20,574 bases of DNA from a virus (IMGVR_UViG_3300042565_000819:1-20574); one strand, 5' to 3'. Shown: positions 7,100 to 15,075, counted from the stretch's first letter. Program-made: numbers and translations. Notes: generated by a model not told the origin, from the letters alone.

Positions 7100-9667
7100 A
7101 TGAATGAAGTAGAAATACCTTTAAAGATAACGGGCATAGGTGCTATCAAGGCTGAGCTTAGAGACCTCAAAGGACAGATAGCTGATGCCACAGACCCTGA
7201 GTCACTAAGACAGCTATCAATGCGAGCTGGTGAGCTCAAAGATCAACTCAAGGATGCTAATGAGGCAGTGAATGTCTTTGCATCTGGCAGTAAGTTTGAG
7301 CAGGTCAGCAACTCAATAGGTGGTATCAAGGACTCATTGATGAGCTTGGACTTTGAAGAGGCTAATCAGAAGGCTCAAGTCTTTGCCGGTGCACTTGGTA
7401 AGCTCAACCCTGCTGACTTAGCAAAAGGAATGAAGGGATTGATGGGTACTTTATCTACTGTAGGTGGTGCATTTGTTAAGTTAGGAGCTACTATCCTTGC
7501 CAACCCTATATTCTTACTTGTGGCGGTCATCACAGTGATAGTCGTTGCTATTGGATTTTTCCTTAAAAAGATAGGTGTACTTGATGCAGTGTTCAAGGCT
7601 ATCATGGCACCAATCAATGCGGTGATACAAGGCTTCAAGGACTTGACCGATTGGATGGGATTGACTGACAATGCAGCAGAAGAGAATGCAGAGGCGGTGA
7701 AGGAGGCAAGTGAGAAAAATAGAGAAACTTTAAAGGCTGAAAGTAAAGCAAGACAGGATTTGTTCAACCTTACAAAGGACTTAAGTGATGAGGAGATTGC
7801 AGCTATTGAGGAAAAATTAGGTATTCAAATTGATGCCAACACTAATATCTATGACCTTAAGCAGGAACAGATAGAGGGAGATATGGCTATCAATCAAGCT
7901 GAGATTGACTCACTTAACCTTAAGAAAGAACTGACAGAGGAGGATAAGAAGAGGTTAGCTGATCTAAACAAGACTCAAGCTGATTTGGCTAATCAAGCAG
8001 TTCAAAATGAAATCAACAAAATACTTGCTATTAAGAATCTCAACCTAAGCCTTGATAAGCAGATTGAGATGTTGCAAGCTAAACAAATCAAAGGTGAGTC
8101 TGAGCGTGCTAAGGCAATGCTTGACATTCAACAAAAGGAGGCTTTGGCCAAGGCTGAGCAACAACTCAAGGAAGCTAAACAACTTGGTAATCCAGAGGCT
8201 GTAACTAAGGCATTAACATTGATACAGTTAATTAAGACTGACTTCAAACGGCAGGAGCTTGAGATAACTAACAAAGGTAATGCTGCTGTAGCTAAGTCAA
8301 ACACATCTGCTATTACTAAAAGCACTCAAGAGACTAAGACTGCTGAGGCAAGAAAGTTAGAAAAAATGCGTAAGGATGGTGAAAATGCAATACTATTATT
8401 ACAAACAAACAGAGCATCAGAGGAAGAGATAGAGGCGGAAAGACTTAAGCAACTTGATGCTGAGTTAGCTTATGTCAAAGCTAATAAAGCTGCTTTATAC
8501 AAGGCAGCGGTTGATCAACAGAATGCCATCCTAAAATTAGAGAAATCAATAGGTGATATTAAGGATAAGGAGAAAGCTCAGCAGGAGAAAGAGGATAACG
8601 CCAATGCTCTTTCAAGACTTGAGCGTGCTGTATTGAATGCAAAGGAGGAAGGTAATGCTGTACTGTTAGCTCAAAAAGATTTATTAACTGAGCAGAGCAG
8701 ACAAAAGATGCTATCCTTAGAGGTAGGGTCTGAGGCGGCTTTACTCCTTGCAGATGAAACTGCCAAAGGACTGGATGCTATTGACAAGCAGATTGTCATT
8801 AGTGATAATGAGAAGACCCTTAAGATACTTGCAGCGGCACAATTAGTACAAGAGACTAAGCTATCTAATGCGGCCTTTGAACTTGAGAGGTTTAAGGGTA
8901 CATCAGACCAACAGATTGCACAACAGGAAGCCTTTCTCACAACTACATTAGCTACATTAGATACTCAAAGAATAGCTGAGCTGGCAGCACTTAACCTATC
9001 AGAGGAAGAGAAGGCAGCTATCAAGCAGAAGTATGATCAAGCTGAGATAGTTGCAACAGAGGCTAAGACAGCCAAGATAGAAGAGATTGAGAAGGCTGCA
9101 AATGATAAGTTAATAGCATCAATTAATGAAGGCTTTGAGACTGCAAAAGAGGCAGGTGCAGCTATCAGTTCATTGCAACAAATCAACACAGATAGAAAGC
9201 TCAAGAACGTAGAGAAAGGTAGTAAGGAAGAGGAGAAGATACTTAAGCAACAATTTGCTCAACAGAAAGCAATGCAGTTAGCAATGGCCGCAATCAATGG
9301 TGCTCAAGCCATCCTTGCAATCTTGACTGTTCCTGACTTCACACTTGGCATTGCATCTGGTATAAGGATAGCGGCATCAGTAGCGGCAACAGCAGCAAGT
9401 ATCTCAGCTATTGCAAGTACATCCTTTGAAGGAGGCGGTCAAGCACCTGGTGACCCAGGCCTTCCAGATGTATCAGGTATAACAGCAACCAGTATGGCCA
9501 CACCATCAGCCTCATTGTTTGGTAGTAACAACAACTTAAACAACGTAGGTGCACCACAGGACGGCCAAGGAGGGCAGAGTATCACAGTCAATGCTATAGT
9601 AAGTGAGACTCAAGTAACAGATGTACAGAATAGAATAAATAGAATACAAAGAAACGCAGAACTATGA
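7100..9667 (+). CDS. tail tape measure protein
   Basis: An 855-residue protein with the classic tape-measure makeup. There is a short N-terminal domain, a strong hydrophobic segment at about residues 130-155 (LANPIFLLVAVITVIVVAIGFFL), then some 500 residues of Lys/Glu/Ala/Gln-rich coiled coil. A second Ala-rich hydrophobic stretch follows at about 722-775, then a Gly/Pro/Asn-rich linker and a conserved-looking tail (ITVNAIVSETQVTDVQNRIN). In tailed phages this protein sets tail length and is ejected with the DNA. At roughly 1.5 angstrom per residue it would suit a tail somewhat above 100 nm. The gene is the longest in its frame neighbourhood and its stop overlaps the next start as ATGA. Confidence 0.88.
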   Translation: MNEVEIPLKITGIGAIKAELRDLKGQIADATDPESLRQLSMRAGELKDQLKDANEAVNVFASGSKFEQVSNSIGGIKDSLMSLDFEEANQKAQVFAGALGKLNPADLAKGMKGLMGTLSTVGGAFVKLGATILANPIFLLVAVITVIVVAIGFFLKKIGVLDAVFKAIMAPINAVIQGFKDLTDWMGLTDNAAEENAEAVKEASEKNRETLKAESKARQDLFNLTKDLSDEEIAAIEEKLGIQIDANTNIYDLKQEQIEGDMAINQAEIDSLNLKKELTEEDKKRLADLNKTQADLANQAVQNEINKILAIKNLNLSLDKQIEMLQAKQIKGESERAKAMLDIQQKEALAKAEQQLKEAKQLGNPEAVTKALTLIQLIKTDFKRQELEITNKGNAAVAKSNTSAITKSTQETKTAEARKLEKMRKDGENAILLLQTNRASEEEIEAERLKQLDAELAYVKANKAALYKAAVDQQNAILKLEKSIGDIKDKEKAQQEKEDNANALSRLERAVLNAKEEGNAVLLAQKDLLTEQSRQKMLSLEVGSEAALLLADETAKGLDAIDKQIVISDNEKTLKILAAAQLVQETKLSNAAFELERFKGTSDQQIAQQEAFLTTTLATLDTQRIAELAALNLSEEEKAAIKQKYDQAEIVATEAKTAKIEEIEKAANDKLIASINEGFETAKEAGAAISSLQQINTDRKLKNVEKGSKEEEKILKQQFAQQKAMQLAMAAINGAQAILAILTVPDFTLGIASGIRIAASVAATAASISAIASTSFEGGGQAPGDPGLPDVSGITATSMATPSASLFGSNNNLNNVGAPQDGQGGQSITVNAIVSETQVTDVQNRINRIQRNAEL

Positions 9668-10116
9668 CAAGTTATCAAGCACTAATCAACCACATTGAGG
9701 CCTTCTATAACAACCATCTACAGGTTAAGAAGGTAGGCTCAGACTTCACAGAGCAATTACCTAACTTTGCTACCAAGGATGAGAGATATCCTTTGGTGTT
9801 CATAGCTCCAGTCTTTGCATCTCCGACCACAAACACCAACACGATCAGCTTAGAGATATACTGCTTTGACATTATCCAAAAGGATAGAGCCAACATCACA
9901 GTGATACTGTCTGACTGTCATCAAATATTGGTTGACCTGGTCAATCAGTTCACATTCAGTGATGACTACTCCTTTGATATCATAGGCTTACCATCCCTCA
10001 CACCTATGAACAACCAACTACTTGACTATGCTGCTGGCTGGATGATGAGTTTGGATGTTGACATGAGCAACTGGACAGATTGCCAGGTACCACTTCTAAC
10101 AAATTTGCCAACGTAG
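9664..10116 (+). CDS. putative tail terminator/completion protein
   Basis: A 150-residue protein. The pattern is an N-terminal helix followed by KVGSDFTEQLPNFATKDERYPLVFIAP, a strand pair with LEIYCFDIIQKDRANI, a helix ILSDCHQILVDLVNQF, and a final strand GWMMSLDVDMSNWTDCQVP. This alternation resembles the alpha/beta fold of tail completion proteins in siphoviruses, and the position after the tape measure suits a tail assembly role. The start codon overlaps the tape measure stop as ATGA, implying coupled translation. The assignment comes from general shape, not a diagnostic motif, so it should be held loosely; hypothetical tail protein is the safe reading. Confidence 0.45.
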   Translation: MTSYQALINHIEAFYNNHLQVKKVGSDFTEQLPNFATKDERYPLVFIAPVFASPTTNTNTISLEIYCFDIIQKDRANITVILSDCHQILVDLVNQFTFSDDYSFDIIGLPSLTPMNNQLLDYAAGWMMSLDVDMSNWTDCQVPLLTNLPT

Positions 10117-10131
10117 TACAATATAGGTATG
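10098..10131 (+). promoter_or_regulatory. repeated late element, copy 3 (TAACAA-N13-TACAATATAGGTATG)
   Basis: TAACAA covers 10097-10102, inside the 3' end of the upstream gene. TACAATATAGGT follows at 10117-10128, immediately after that gene's stop codon, and abuts the ATG at 10129. AACA-to-TACAAT spacing is 19 bases, as in copies 2 and 5. It would start the adsorption cassette as its own unit. Confidence 0.6.
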
Positions 10132-10785
10132 GCACGCAGACAAAAGATATCACAGATGACTCCGAAAGGGGCTAATCTTGACTTCACAGATTTACTTGAG
10201 GTAAGTGTTTTGAGTGGCTTTGGATACAACACATACTCTATCACAGGCCTTGAGTTGATGAGAGCTGCTGCATCATTAAATAACTTGTACACTCAGACAG
10301 CATCAAGCACACCTGTCACCAACACAACTACTGAGACCTCTCTACTTGATGGCGGCTTAGGTAGTTTGAGTATCCCTGCTGATGGTTTCAATGTAGGTGA
10401 TAGCTTCCATGTTATACTAACAGGCCATGTCTCAGCTGTAAACAACCATACCTTGACTATAAGGATAAAGTCTGGCAGTGTTATATTTGCAACAACAGGA
10501 GCAATAACAATGGCAGGAACAACTGGTAAGCATTGGAAGCTGGAAGTGTTTTTTACTGTGAGGACTATAGGAGCTGCTGGTGTAGCATCCATAGCTACAG
10601 GAGGTGCTTTCATGTACACTAAGAATGCCTCTACTAACTTTGAAGGCATTAACTTTAGTACTGAGAACACCACTACCTTTGATACAACTATAAGCAACAC
10701 ACTATCAATCACAGCTCAGTGGGATACTGCCAACGTTGGTGATTCTATATACTCAGAAATATTTACACTTAATAAAACTTATTAA
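10129..10785 (+). CDS. putative tail fibre / minor virion protein
   Basis: A 218-residue protein with two parts. The N-terminal 45 or so residues (KISQMTPKGANLDFTDLLEVSV, then YNTYSITGLEL) match a short module often found at the front of phage structural proteins of flavobacterial phages, probably a virion anchor. The remaining residues, rich in Thr, Ser, Gly and Asn, read as a beta-sandwich beginning with LLDGGLGSLSIPADGFNVGDSFHVIL and followed by strands with regular alternation, a pattern typical of trimeric fibre tips. It opens the adsorption cassette behind copy 3 of the repeated element. A fibre or decoration role is inferred; no enzyme motif is visible. Confidence 0.5.
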   Translation: MARRQKISQMTPKGANLDFTDLLEVSVLSGFGYNTYSITGLELMRAAASLNNLYTQTASSTPVTNTTTETSLLDGGLGSLSIPADGFNVGDSFHVILTGHVSAVNNHTLTIRIKSGSVIFATTGAITMAGTTGKHWKLEVFFTVRTIGAAGVASIATGGAFMYTKNASTNFEGINFSTENTTTFDTTISNTLSITAQWDTANVGDSIYSEIFTLNKTY

Positions 10786-10787
10786 CA

Positions 10788-11057
10788 ATGAACACAGATA
10801 ATGACATACTAATTGCAAACCAGGGGAGCTTTGTAGTCAACAACACAGTAGAGAAGACTGTAACTATCAACGCTATAGTGGTACTTGAGGATACTGTATT
10901 CAACACGATCAAGATAGCTGGCTCAGATGTGAAGTCAACTTATATTGCTGCACCAGCAACAGCTGTGAAGGCAGGTACTATCATCAGAGCTACAGCGGCT
11001 CAACAGTTTAGTGGAGTTAGGTTAACATCTGGAAGTGTATTGCTAATACTTGCATAG
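10788..11057 (+). CDS. small beta-rich virion-associated protein
   Basis: An 89-residue protein consisting almost entirely of short beta-like stretches. The last 50 residues (FNTIKIAGSD, then AVKAGTIIRATAAQQFSGVRLTSGSVLLI) follow a pattern I associate with small phage structural add-on domains, in which an extended strand leads to an F.G..LTSGSV ending. The gene begins two bases after the previous stop, in an AACAATG context with no Shine-Dalgarno sequence, and sits between two adsorption genes. A tail-fibre accessory or capsid-decorating role is possible. I do not recognise a named family. Confidence 0.5.
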   Translation: MNTDNDILIANQGSFVVNNTVEKTVTINAIVVLEDTVFNTIKIAGSDVKSTYIAAPATAVKAGTIIRATAAQQFSGVRLTSGSVLLILA

Positions 11058-11058
11058 T

Positions 11059-12111
11059 ATGAACGGCTATGGTAACAGCGTATTTTTACGCACAGCTTGG
11101 GAAGTAAGTGGAGGCGTTCCTCCTGTCAACACTGTTGCTCCTGCAATAACAGGAACAGCTCAGGAAGGGCAGATAGTTACTTGTTCAACAGGAACATGGA
11201 CTGGCACACCTACTATAACCTTTGCATATCAGTGGAAGCGTAACGGCTCAAACATTGGTAGTGCTACAAATTCAACTTATACGCTTGTCACTGCTGATGT
11301 TAGCCAATCAATAACTTGTCAAGTAACAGCAACCAATGGAGTAGGTAGTGCAAGTGCAACATCAAACACCATTACACCAACAGCAGCAGTAGACCCAGAT
11401 GCTCAAGCATTTATTACAGCGGCTGCAATAACAGACCCAACACAACAAGCGGCTATTAATACTTTGGTAGTTGACTTGAAAGGGTATAACGTGTGGACTA
11501 AGATGAAGGCTTTGTATCCAATGGTAGGAGGTACGGCTACAAGTCATTCTTATAACCTACGTAACACCTCACAATATCAAATTACTTGGAACGGTGGGCA
11601 AACACACGATGCAAATGGATATACGCCAGGAGTAAATGGTTATGGAAATACGAGCTTTGCAACTAACTTATATACATCTGCAAATGATTTTGGTTTATCA
11701 ACTTATATAAGAACGAACACAACAAGCGGTGCTGATATTGGAGTATTTTCCCCTGATTTAAGATACATTGGTTCTAACTTAACAAATTTTGCATATTTTG
11801 GAGTTGGTAATACTTTTATATTAGGTGCAAATACTGATGCAAAAGCATTTTGGCAAGTAAATAGAACAAGCGCGTCAGTAGTAAAAGGCTTTAAAAATAG
11901 TAGTGTTTTTGTAAGTGGCACAACGGGAGCTGGAACATTAGGAGCAAGAACTGTTTTTATCGGAGCTTTAAATGATAATGGAAACGCTAATTTTTACGCA
12001 CCCAGACAACATGCTTTTGATGCAATTCATGACGGCTTAACAGATACAGAAGCGGCTAACTTTTACACAGCGGTACAAGCATTCCAAACAACATTATCAC
12101 GTCAAGTATGA
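11059..12111 (+). CDS. receptor-binding protein: Ig-like domain plus lectin-like C-terminal domain
   Basis: A 350-residue protein; I chose ATG 11059, one base past the previous stop, over an in-frame TTG. Residues about 21-107 form an Ig-like domain: APAITGTAQEGQIVTCSTG, then WTGTPTITFAYQWKRNGSNI, then YTLVTADVSQSITCQVTATN. This module is frequent on phage surfaces, where it can bind glycans weakly. After a short linker, residues about 115-350 form a beta-sandwich headed by AINTLVVDLKGYNVWTKMKAL, then YPMVGG and SHSYNLRNT. This is a widespread surface-binding domain in phage and Bacteroidetes proteins, likely of concanavalin type. It is the best candidate for host recognition. Base use becomes visibly more A/T-rich in the second domain, which suggests domain exchange. 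Confidence 0.75.
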   Translation: MNGYGNSVFLRTAWEVSGGVPPVNTVAPAITGTAQEGQIVTCSTGTWTGTPTITFAYQWKRNGSNIGSATNSTYTLVTADVSQSITCQVTATNGVGSASATSNTITPTAAVDPDAQAFITAAAITDPTQQAAINTLVVDLKGYNVWTKMKALYPMVGGTATSHSYNLRNTSQYQITWNGGQTHDANGYTPGVNGYGNTSFATNLYTSANDFGLSTYIRTNTTSGADIGVFSPDLRYIGSNLTNFAYFGVGNTFILGANTDAKAFWQVNRTSASVVKGFKNSSVFVSGTTGAGTLGARTVFIGALNDNGNANFYAPRQHAFDAIHDGLTDTEAANFYTAVQAFQTTLSRQV

Positions 12112-12359
12112 AACTAACACAACTAACAACAGAAGAAAAGTTGACCTATGTAGGACTTTTGACAGAGCTACAAAAGAATGAGTTGGTAGGTCAATTATAT
12201 GCACCTGATTCTTACTTTAATCCTATTCAAGACTTGAATGATAATTGGATAATTTCAGTAGAGGAGATGGAGCAGTGCGTTAATCCTGATTATCTTTGGG
12301 TAAAAGACCTTGACTTGATACCATACGAACCAAAACCAACACCCCCACCTTTTGACTAA
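12108..12359 (+). CDS. hypothetical protein downstream of the receptor-binding gene
   Basis: An 83-residue acidic protein. It has an N-terminal helix (LTTEEKLTYVGLLTELQKNELV) and a central SYFNPIQDLNDNWIISVEEMEQC block followed by a Pro-rich end (YEPKPTPPPFD). I have an impression of similar short proteins next to fibre genes in Bacteroidetes phages, but no named function. The ATGA overlap with the receptor-binding gene and the one-base TAATG overlap with the next gene tie it to the adsorption cassette. A fibre chaperone or small attachment component is plausible by position alone. Confidence 0.55.
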   Translation: MKLTQLTTEEKLTYVGLLTELQKNELVGQLYAPDSYFNPIQDLNDNWIISVEEMEQCVNPDYLWVKDLDLIPYEPKPTPPPFD

Positions 12360-12811
12360 TGGCAAGATACGCTAACACTGGAGAGTTTAATGTCCTTTAT
12401 CCTACCAGGAGAAGGATGGCTACGATATTGAAACGTATTATCAGAAATGATGTTGTTGATGGTGAAGGCACATTAGTAGAGTCTATCAGAATCAATGCTA
12501 AGATTACAGGCTTTGAGAAACTTGAGATACAAATCATTGCTATGTACTACTTCATATTTCTTAACAACGGTGCATACTTATGGAACAATGGTATAATTAC
12601 ACCTCGTGACTACGTTGCCACGTTCACAGATGAGCTGAATGCAGCAGGCATCACAGCTGAGATATACTCACAGTACACTGAGTGGTTAACAAAAAGATTT
12701 CCTATCCTACAAGTAGCAGAAGTACTTGAAAAAAACCAAAGAATCACTTATACCTTTGAGGCTATAGACCCACCTGCTGGCTTCCAACCAGGCGTTGCAT
12801 TAGACGTTTAG
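12359..12811 (+). CDS. hypothetical protein at the end of the adsorption cassette
   Basis: A 150-residue protein with mixed helix and strand. It has a basic N-terminal stretch (TRRRMATILKRIIRN), a hydrophobic core segment IQIIAMYYFIFLNNGAYLW, then YSQYTEWLTKRFPILQVAEVL and a final strand ITYTFEAIDPPAGFQPG. The IYSQYTEWLTKRFPIL and FEAIDPPAGF phrases look conserved, but I cannot name a family. The start shares one base with the previous stop (TAATG). Its 3' end overlaps the convergent minus-strand gene by 12 bp, so both genes end in the same short stretch. It is probably a virion or assembly protein. Confidence 0.55.
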   Translation: MARYANTGEFNVLYPTRRRMATILKRIIRNDVVDGEGTLVESIRINAKITGFEKLEIQIIAMYYFIFLNNGAYLWNNGIITPRDYVATFTDELNAAGITAEIYSQYTEWLTKRFPILQVAEVLEKNQRITYTFEAIDPPAGFQPGVALDV

Positions 12812-13534
12812 TTCCTTCTTCATACCTAACATATTAAAGGTCATGATTAGTGATAGGTTAGTCACCTCATTAAACTTAGTTAAGTCCTCATTGCATAGGC
12901 TGTAGATTAGTCTCTCCCAACCCCATTTTTTCTCACTCTTTTTTAGAGCTATCTCCTTTGCCTCATCAGATGTTGCAGGACGTTCATCCTCATCCTCATC
13001 ACTTCCATCCTCATCTGTGAACAGATTAGCATAGGTGATCATGAATGACTCTCTGTAAGCAAGATACTCAGGCAGGATACCGTACACATCATTGATACAC
13101 ACCTCATCAAAGATACTGCATCTTAGACTTGGCTTAAACTCATACGGCTCAAACACTGTCTCTCCCCATTCATTGGTCATCACCTTTCGATATATGATAG
13201 ATGCAATGTGGCCAACGTGCTGATTATAGTCTTTGGAGAAGTAGTGCTCAAGGTCAATGAACTCACCTACAGTAAGGGTGTTCAATGGCTTATAGTGATA
13301 CTCACCTATTACGTGCTTATAGTTCTTGGATGGCTCAGAGTTTATGAAGGTGATCTTAGCCAGCATCTCACTCACCTCACTTATGTCAAGGTCTTCTAAG
13401 TCATCAGATGGTATGTCAGCCAGGGCAGAAAGTATCTCTATCTCCCTGGTGAACACCTCTTGTATAGAATACAGCTCTCTAATCTCTTTGAACTGTAATA
13501 CATCTATCTCACTCCACGACTTCGGTAGGTACAT
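12800..13534 (-). CDS. minus-strand protein B, paralogue of protein A; possible tail assembly chaperone
   Basis: A 244-residue protein on the minus strand. Its N-terminus (LPKSWSEIDVLQFKEIRELY, then REIEILSALADIPSDDLEDL) lines up with the N-terminus of the neighbouring minus-strand protein. A later segment (LTVGEFIDLEHYF, then HVGHIASIIYRKV) lines up with that protein's LSVRDTKHIDKVM and ISEMLAILFKRT. A very acidic patch (TDEDGSDEDEDE) precedes a C-terminal helix pair. The start overlaps the upstream partner by 26 bp in the +1 frame, so the two are probably translated together. Tail assembly chaperones often come as such overlapping pairs near the tape measure. No slippery sequence is evident in the overlap, and the role is inferred. 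Confidence 0.6.
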   Translation of the reverse strand: MYLPKSWSEIDVLQFKEIRELYSIQEVFTREIEILSALADIPSDDLEDLDISEVSEMLAKITFINSEPSKNYKHVIGEYHYKPLNTLTVGEFIDLEHYFSKDYNQHVGHIASIIYRKVMTNEWGETVFEPYEFKPSLRCSIFDEVCINDVYGILPEYLAYRESFMITYANLFTDEDGSDEDEDERPATSDEAKEIALKKSEKKWGWERLIYSLCNEDLTKFNEVTNLSLIMTFNMLGMKKELNV

Positions 13535-14054
13535 CCTTAGGCATTTGTTTAGCTAACTTCTGACCTACCTCAACTAAGTAAGGAACAGCAATCTCTGCCT
13601 TGAGCTCTCTGATTATCTTTGCTTTGAGCTTAATGTGTGCATCTGTATAGTGCTCAACCTTTGTCAAGTCAGTACGTTTAAACAGGATGGCCAGCATCTC
13701 TGAGATGTATCCCTTATGTCTTGAGTGCATAACCTTGTCAATGTGCTTTGTATCCCTAACAGATAGCTTGAATGTATCCTCAAAGGCGGTGTAAGTGTAG
13801 TTCATGTGCTCAAAGGACGGTTGTAGCTCTGGCTTACCACTAAGATTGTTGAACTGCTTAACACATTCCTTGAACTCCTCAATAGATACATCATCCCAGT
13901 CTGCCTCTGGCACTCCTAACAGAGTGAACACGTCAATGTGTTTCTCAATAGAATCCAGCTCTTGATTTGCATGGATTGTTGTGATGTCCTCAAACTGTTG
14001 AACCGTCAACTCATTCAATTGGTTGGGTACTTCTTTACCTAAAATTGTTACCAT
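13509..14054 (-). CDS. minus-strand protein A, first of a paralogous pair; possible tail assembly chaperone
   Basis: A 181-residue acidic helical protein beginning VTILGKEVPNQLNELTVQQFED. I chose the ATG at 14054 over an in-frame TTG 18 bases upstream because MVTILGKE is the more natural start. Helical blocks follow: KHIDVFTLLGVPEADWDDVS, then IDKVMHSRHKGYISEMLAIL, then a long basic helix to the C-terminus. The first block matches the neighbouring protein B in spacing and hydrophobic pattern, so the pair looks like an old duplication. The small size, acidic character and pairing are reminiscent of siphovirus tail assembly chaperones, which normally sit between tube and tape measure genes; here the pair lies between fibre and head genes and is inverted. 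Confidence 0.6.
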   Translation of the reverse strand: MVTILGKEVPNQLNELTVQQFEDITTIHANQELDSIEKHIDVFTLLGVPEADWDDVSIEEFKECVKQFNNLSGKPELQPSFEHMNYTYTAFEDTFKLSVRDTKHIDKVMHSRHKGYISEMLAILFKRTDLTKVEHYTDAHIKLKAKIIRELKAEIAVPYLVEVGQKLAKQMPKDVPTEVVE

Positions 14055-14067
14055 AAATATAATTTTT

Positions 14068-14100
14068 AACAAATATAATACTTTTTACAATATAGGCATG
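14068..14100 (+). promoter_or_regulatory. repeated late element, copy 4 (TAACAA-N12-TACAATATAGGCATG)
   Basis: AACA at 14068-14071 and TACAATATAGGC at 14086-14097 abut the ATG at 14098. One base differs from the other copies (GGCATG instead of GGTATG). It lies in the 43-bp gap between divergent genes, where it is the only plausible plus-strand start signal. It fixes the start of the protease gene at 14098. Confidence 0.62.
14070..14077 (-). promoter_or_regulatory. possible host-type promoter (-7 box TATATTTG) for the minus-strand pair
   Basis: On the minus strand, TATATTTG (complement of 14070-14077) matches the Bacteroidetes -7 consensus TAnnTTTG. A transcript would begin near 14063, about nine bases before the minus-strand ATG at 14054. 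No clear TTTG -33 box is visible at the expected distance. It overlaps the AACA half of plus-strand late element copy 4. Confidence 0.35.
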
Positions 14101-15075
14101 GACAGACCAGTATACAAGATCACTATTGATGAGGCCTACTCAGATGGGGAGGACTTAGGTATGGAGATGATTGCCTTCACCAATAAGCCTGCTATTAAGG
14201 TTAAAGGTATGGCATTCAATTCTCATGTTGCTCCTATGACATTCAGTGACTCAGTCAAGATGCGTATTGTTGCACCTGCCATGATACCAATGAACATCTA
14301 TAGACAAGATGAGGACGGTGAAGAGTATGATGTTCAATTCTCAGCAGAGGTGATTGAGCAGATACACGCCAAGTTCATGCTTAATCTTAGCAACAAGAAC
14401 ATCTTTAACCTTGAGCATGATCAAGATGAGAAAGTGCCTGCATACATCCTTGAGGCCTGGATAGTAGACAGTCCAGAGACTGACAAAGCATTCACAACAT
14501 ACGGCATTGAGGTACCTAAAGGGACGTTGATGTTGACAAGCCAAGTAACTGACAGAGAATACTATGATGCACTGGTTGAGTCTGGTCAAGTAGGTTACTC
14601 TATTGAGGGATTCTTAGGCATGAAATTATCGGAACAATTAAAATTAAATACAATGAAGTTACCAGATGGAGAACACATGATTGAGGATAAGATCTACGTT
14701 GTTAAAGACGGAGAAATTATCGAGATCAAAGAAATGCCTACAGAGATGGAAGCAGAAATGGCTGCCGACCCAGTAGCAGAAGAGGAAGCTGAAGTAGCAG
14801 CAGAGAACCCAGAAGCAGAGGCTGAGGATGCTGAGGCTGATGCACCAGTACAAGAGGAGATGGCTATTGACCCTGCGGTTGATACAGAAGCTATCCTTGC
14901 TATCGTAGCACCAATGCTTGAGGAGCACATGAATGCAGTGATTAGAATGATTGCTGACTTAAAGAACCAACTTGAGGAGAGTCTTGCTGTTGAGACAGAA
15001 ACAGAAACAGAGAGTGTGGAGTTGACTTCACATGAGAAATTTAAAGAATTTGTAAAATTTTCAAAAACCAAATAA
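14098..15075 (+). CDS. XkdF-like prohead protease fused to a scaffold-like acidic tail
   Basis: A 325-residue protein. Residues 1-185 match the XkdF-type serine protease that matures phage capsids: a buried-looking strand ending NIFNLEHDQ with His107, the segment VPAYILEAWIVDS, then GQVGYSIEGF with Ser168. His107 and Ser168 are the likely catalytic pair. From about 212 to 270 the chain turns into a Glu/Ala-rich acidic helix (EMEAEMAADPVAEEEAEVAA), then a coiled coil, ending in HEKFKEFVKFSKTK. This fits a scaffold fused to the protease, as found in several phages. The start at 14098 is set by the repeated element; an in-frame ATG at 14023 would read into the divergent gene. The capsid gene follows after one base. 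Confidence 0.78.
   Translation: MDRPVYKITIDEAYSDGEDLGMEMIAFTNKPAIKVKGMAFNSHVAPMTFSDSVKMRIVAPAMIPMNIYRQDEDGEEYDVQFSAEVIEQIHAKFMLNLSNKNIFNLEHDQDEKVPAYILEAWIVDSPETDKAFTTYGIEVPKGTLMLTSQVTDREYYDALVESGQVGYSIEGFLGMKLSEQLKLNTMKLPDGEHMIEDKIYVVKDGEIIEIKEMPTEMEAEMAADPVAEEEAEVAAENPEAEAEDAEADAPVQEEMAIDPAVDTEAILAIVAPMLEEHMNAVIRMIADLKNQLEESLAVETETETESVELTSHEKFKEFVKFSKTK

Noticed and set aside
7375-7767. Minus-strand frame of 130 codons opposite the tape measure gene
   Set aside because: It lies wholly inside a well-supported gene, has no start context and is low-complexity Ser/Ala/Leu.
10293-10712. Minus-strand 139-codon frame opposite the fibre-like gene
   Set aside because: It is a shadow of the plus-strand gene, Val/Ser/Pro-rich, with no signals and no neighbour logic.
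11059-12111. Diversity-generating retroelement target in the receptor-binding gene
   Set aside because: No template repeat or reverse transcriptase gene is present in the window, and the gene's 3' end shows no adenine-rich variable-repeat pattern.
13505-13540. Programmed frameshift between the two minus-strand genes
   Set aside because: Their frames differ by +1 (or -2) and no slippery run is seen in the overlap, so simple translational coupling is preferred.
14023-14097. Upstream extension of the protease frame to ATG 14023
   Set aside because: The extra 25 residues overlap the divergent minus-strand gene and the control gap, and the late element fixes the start at 14098.
14694-15071. Long minus-strand Ser/Ala-rich frame opposite the scaffold tail
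   Set aside because: It is the mirror of the repetitive Glu/Ala codons of the plus-strand gene and has low-complexity composition.
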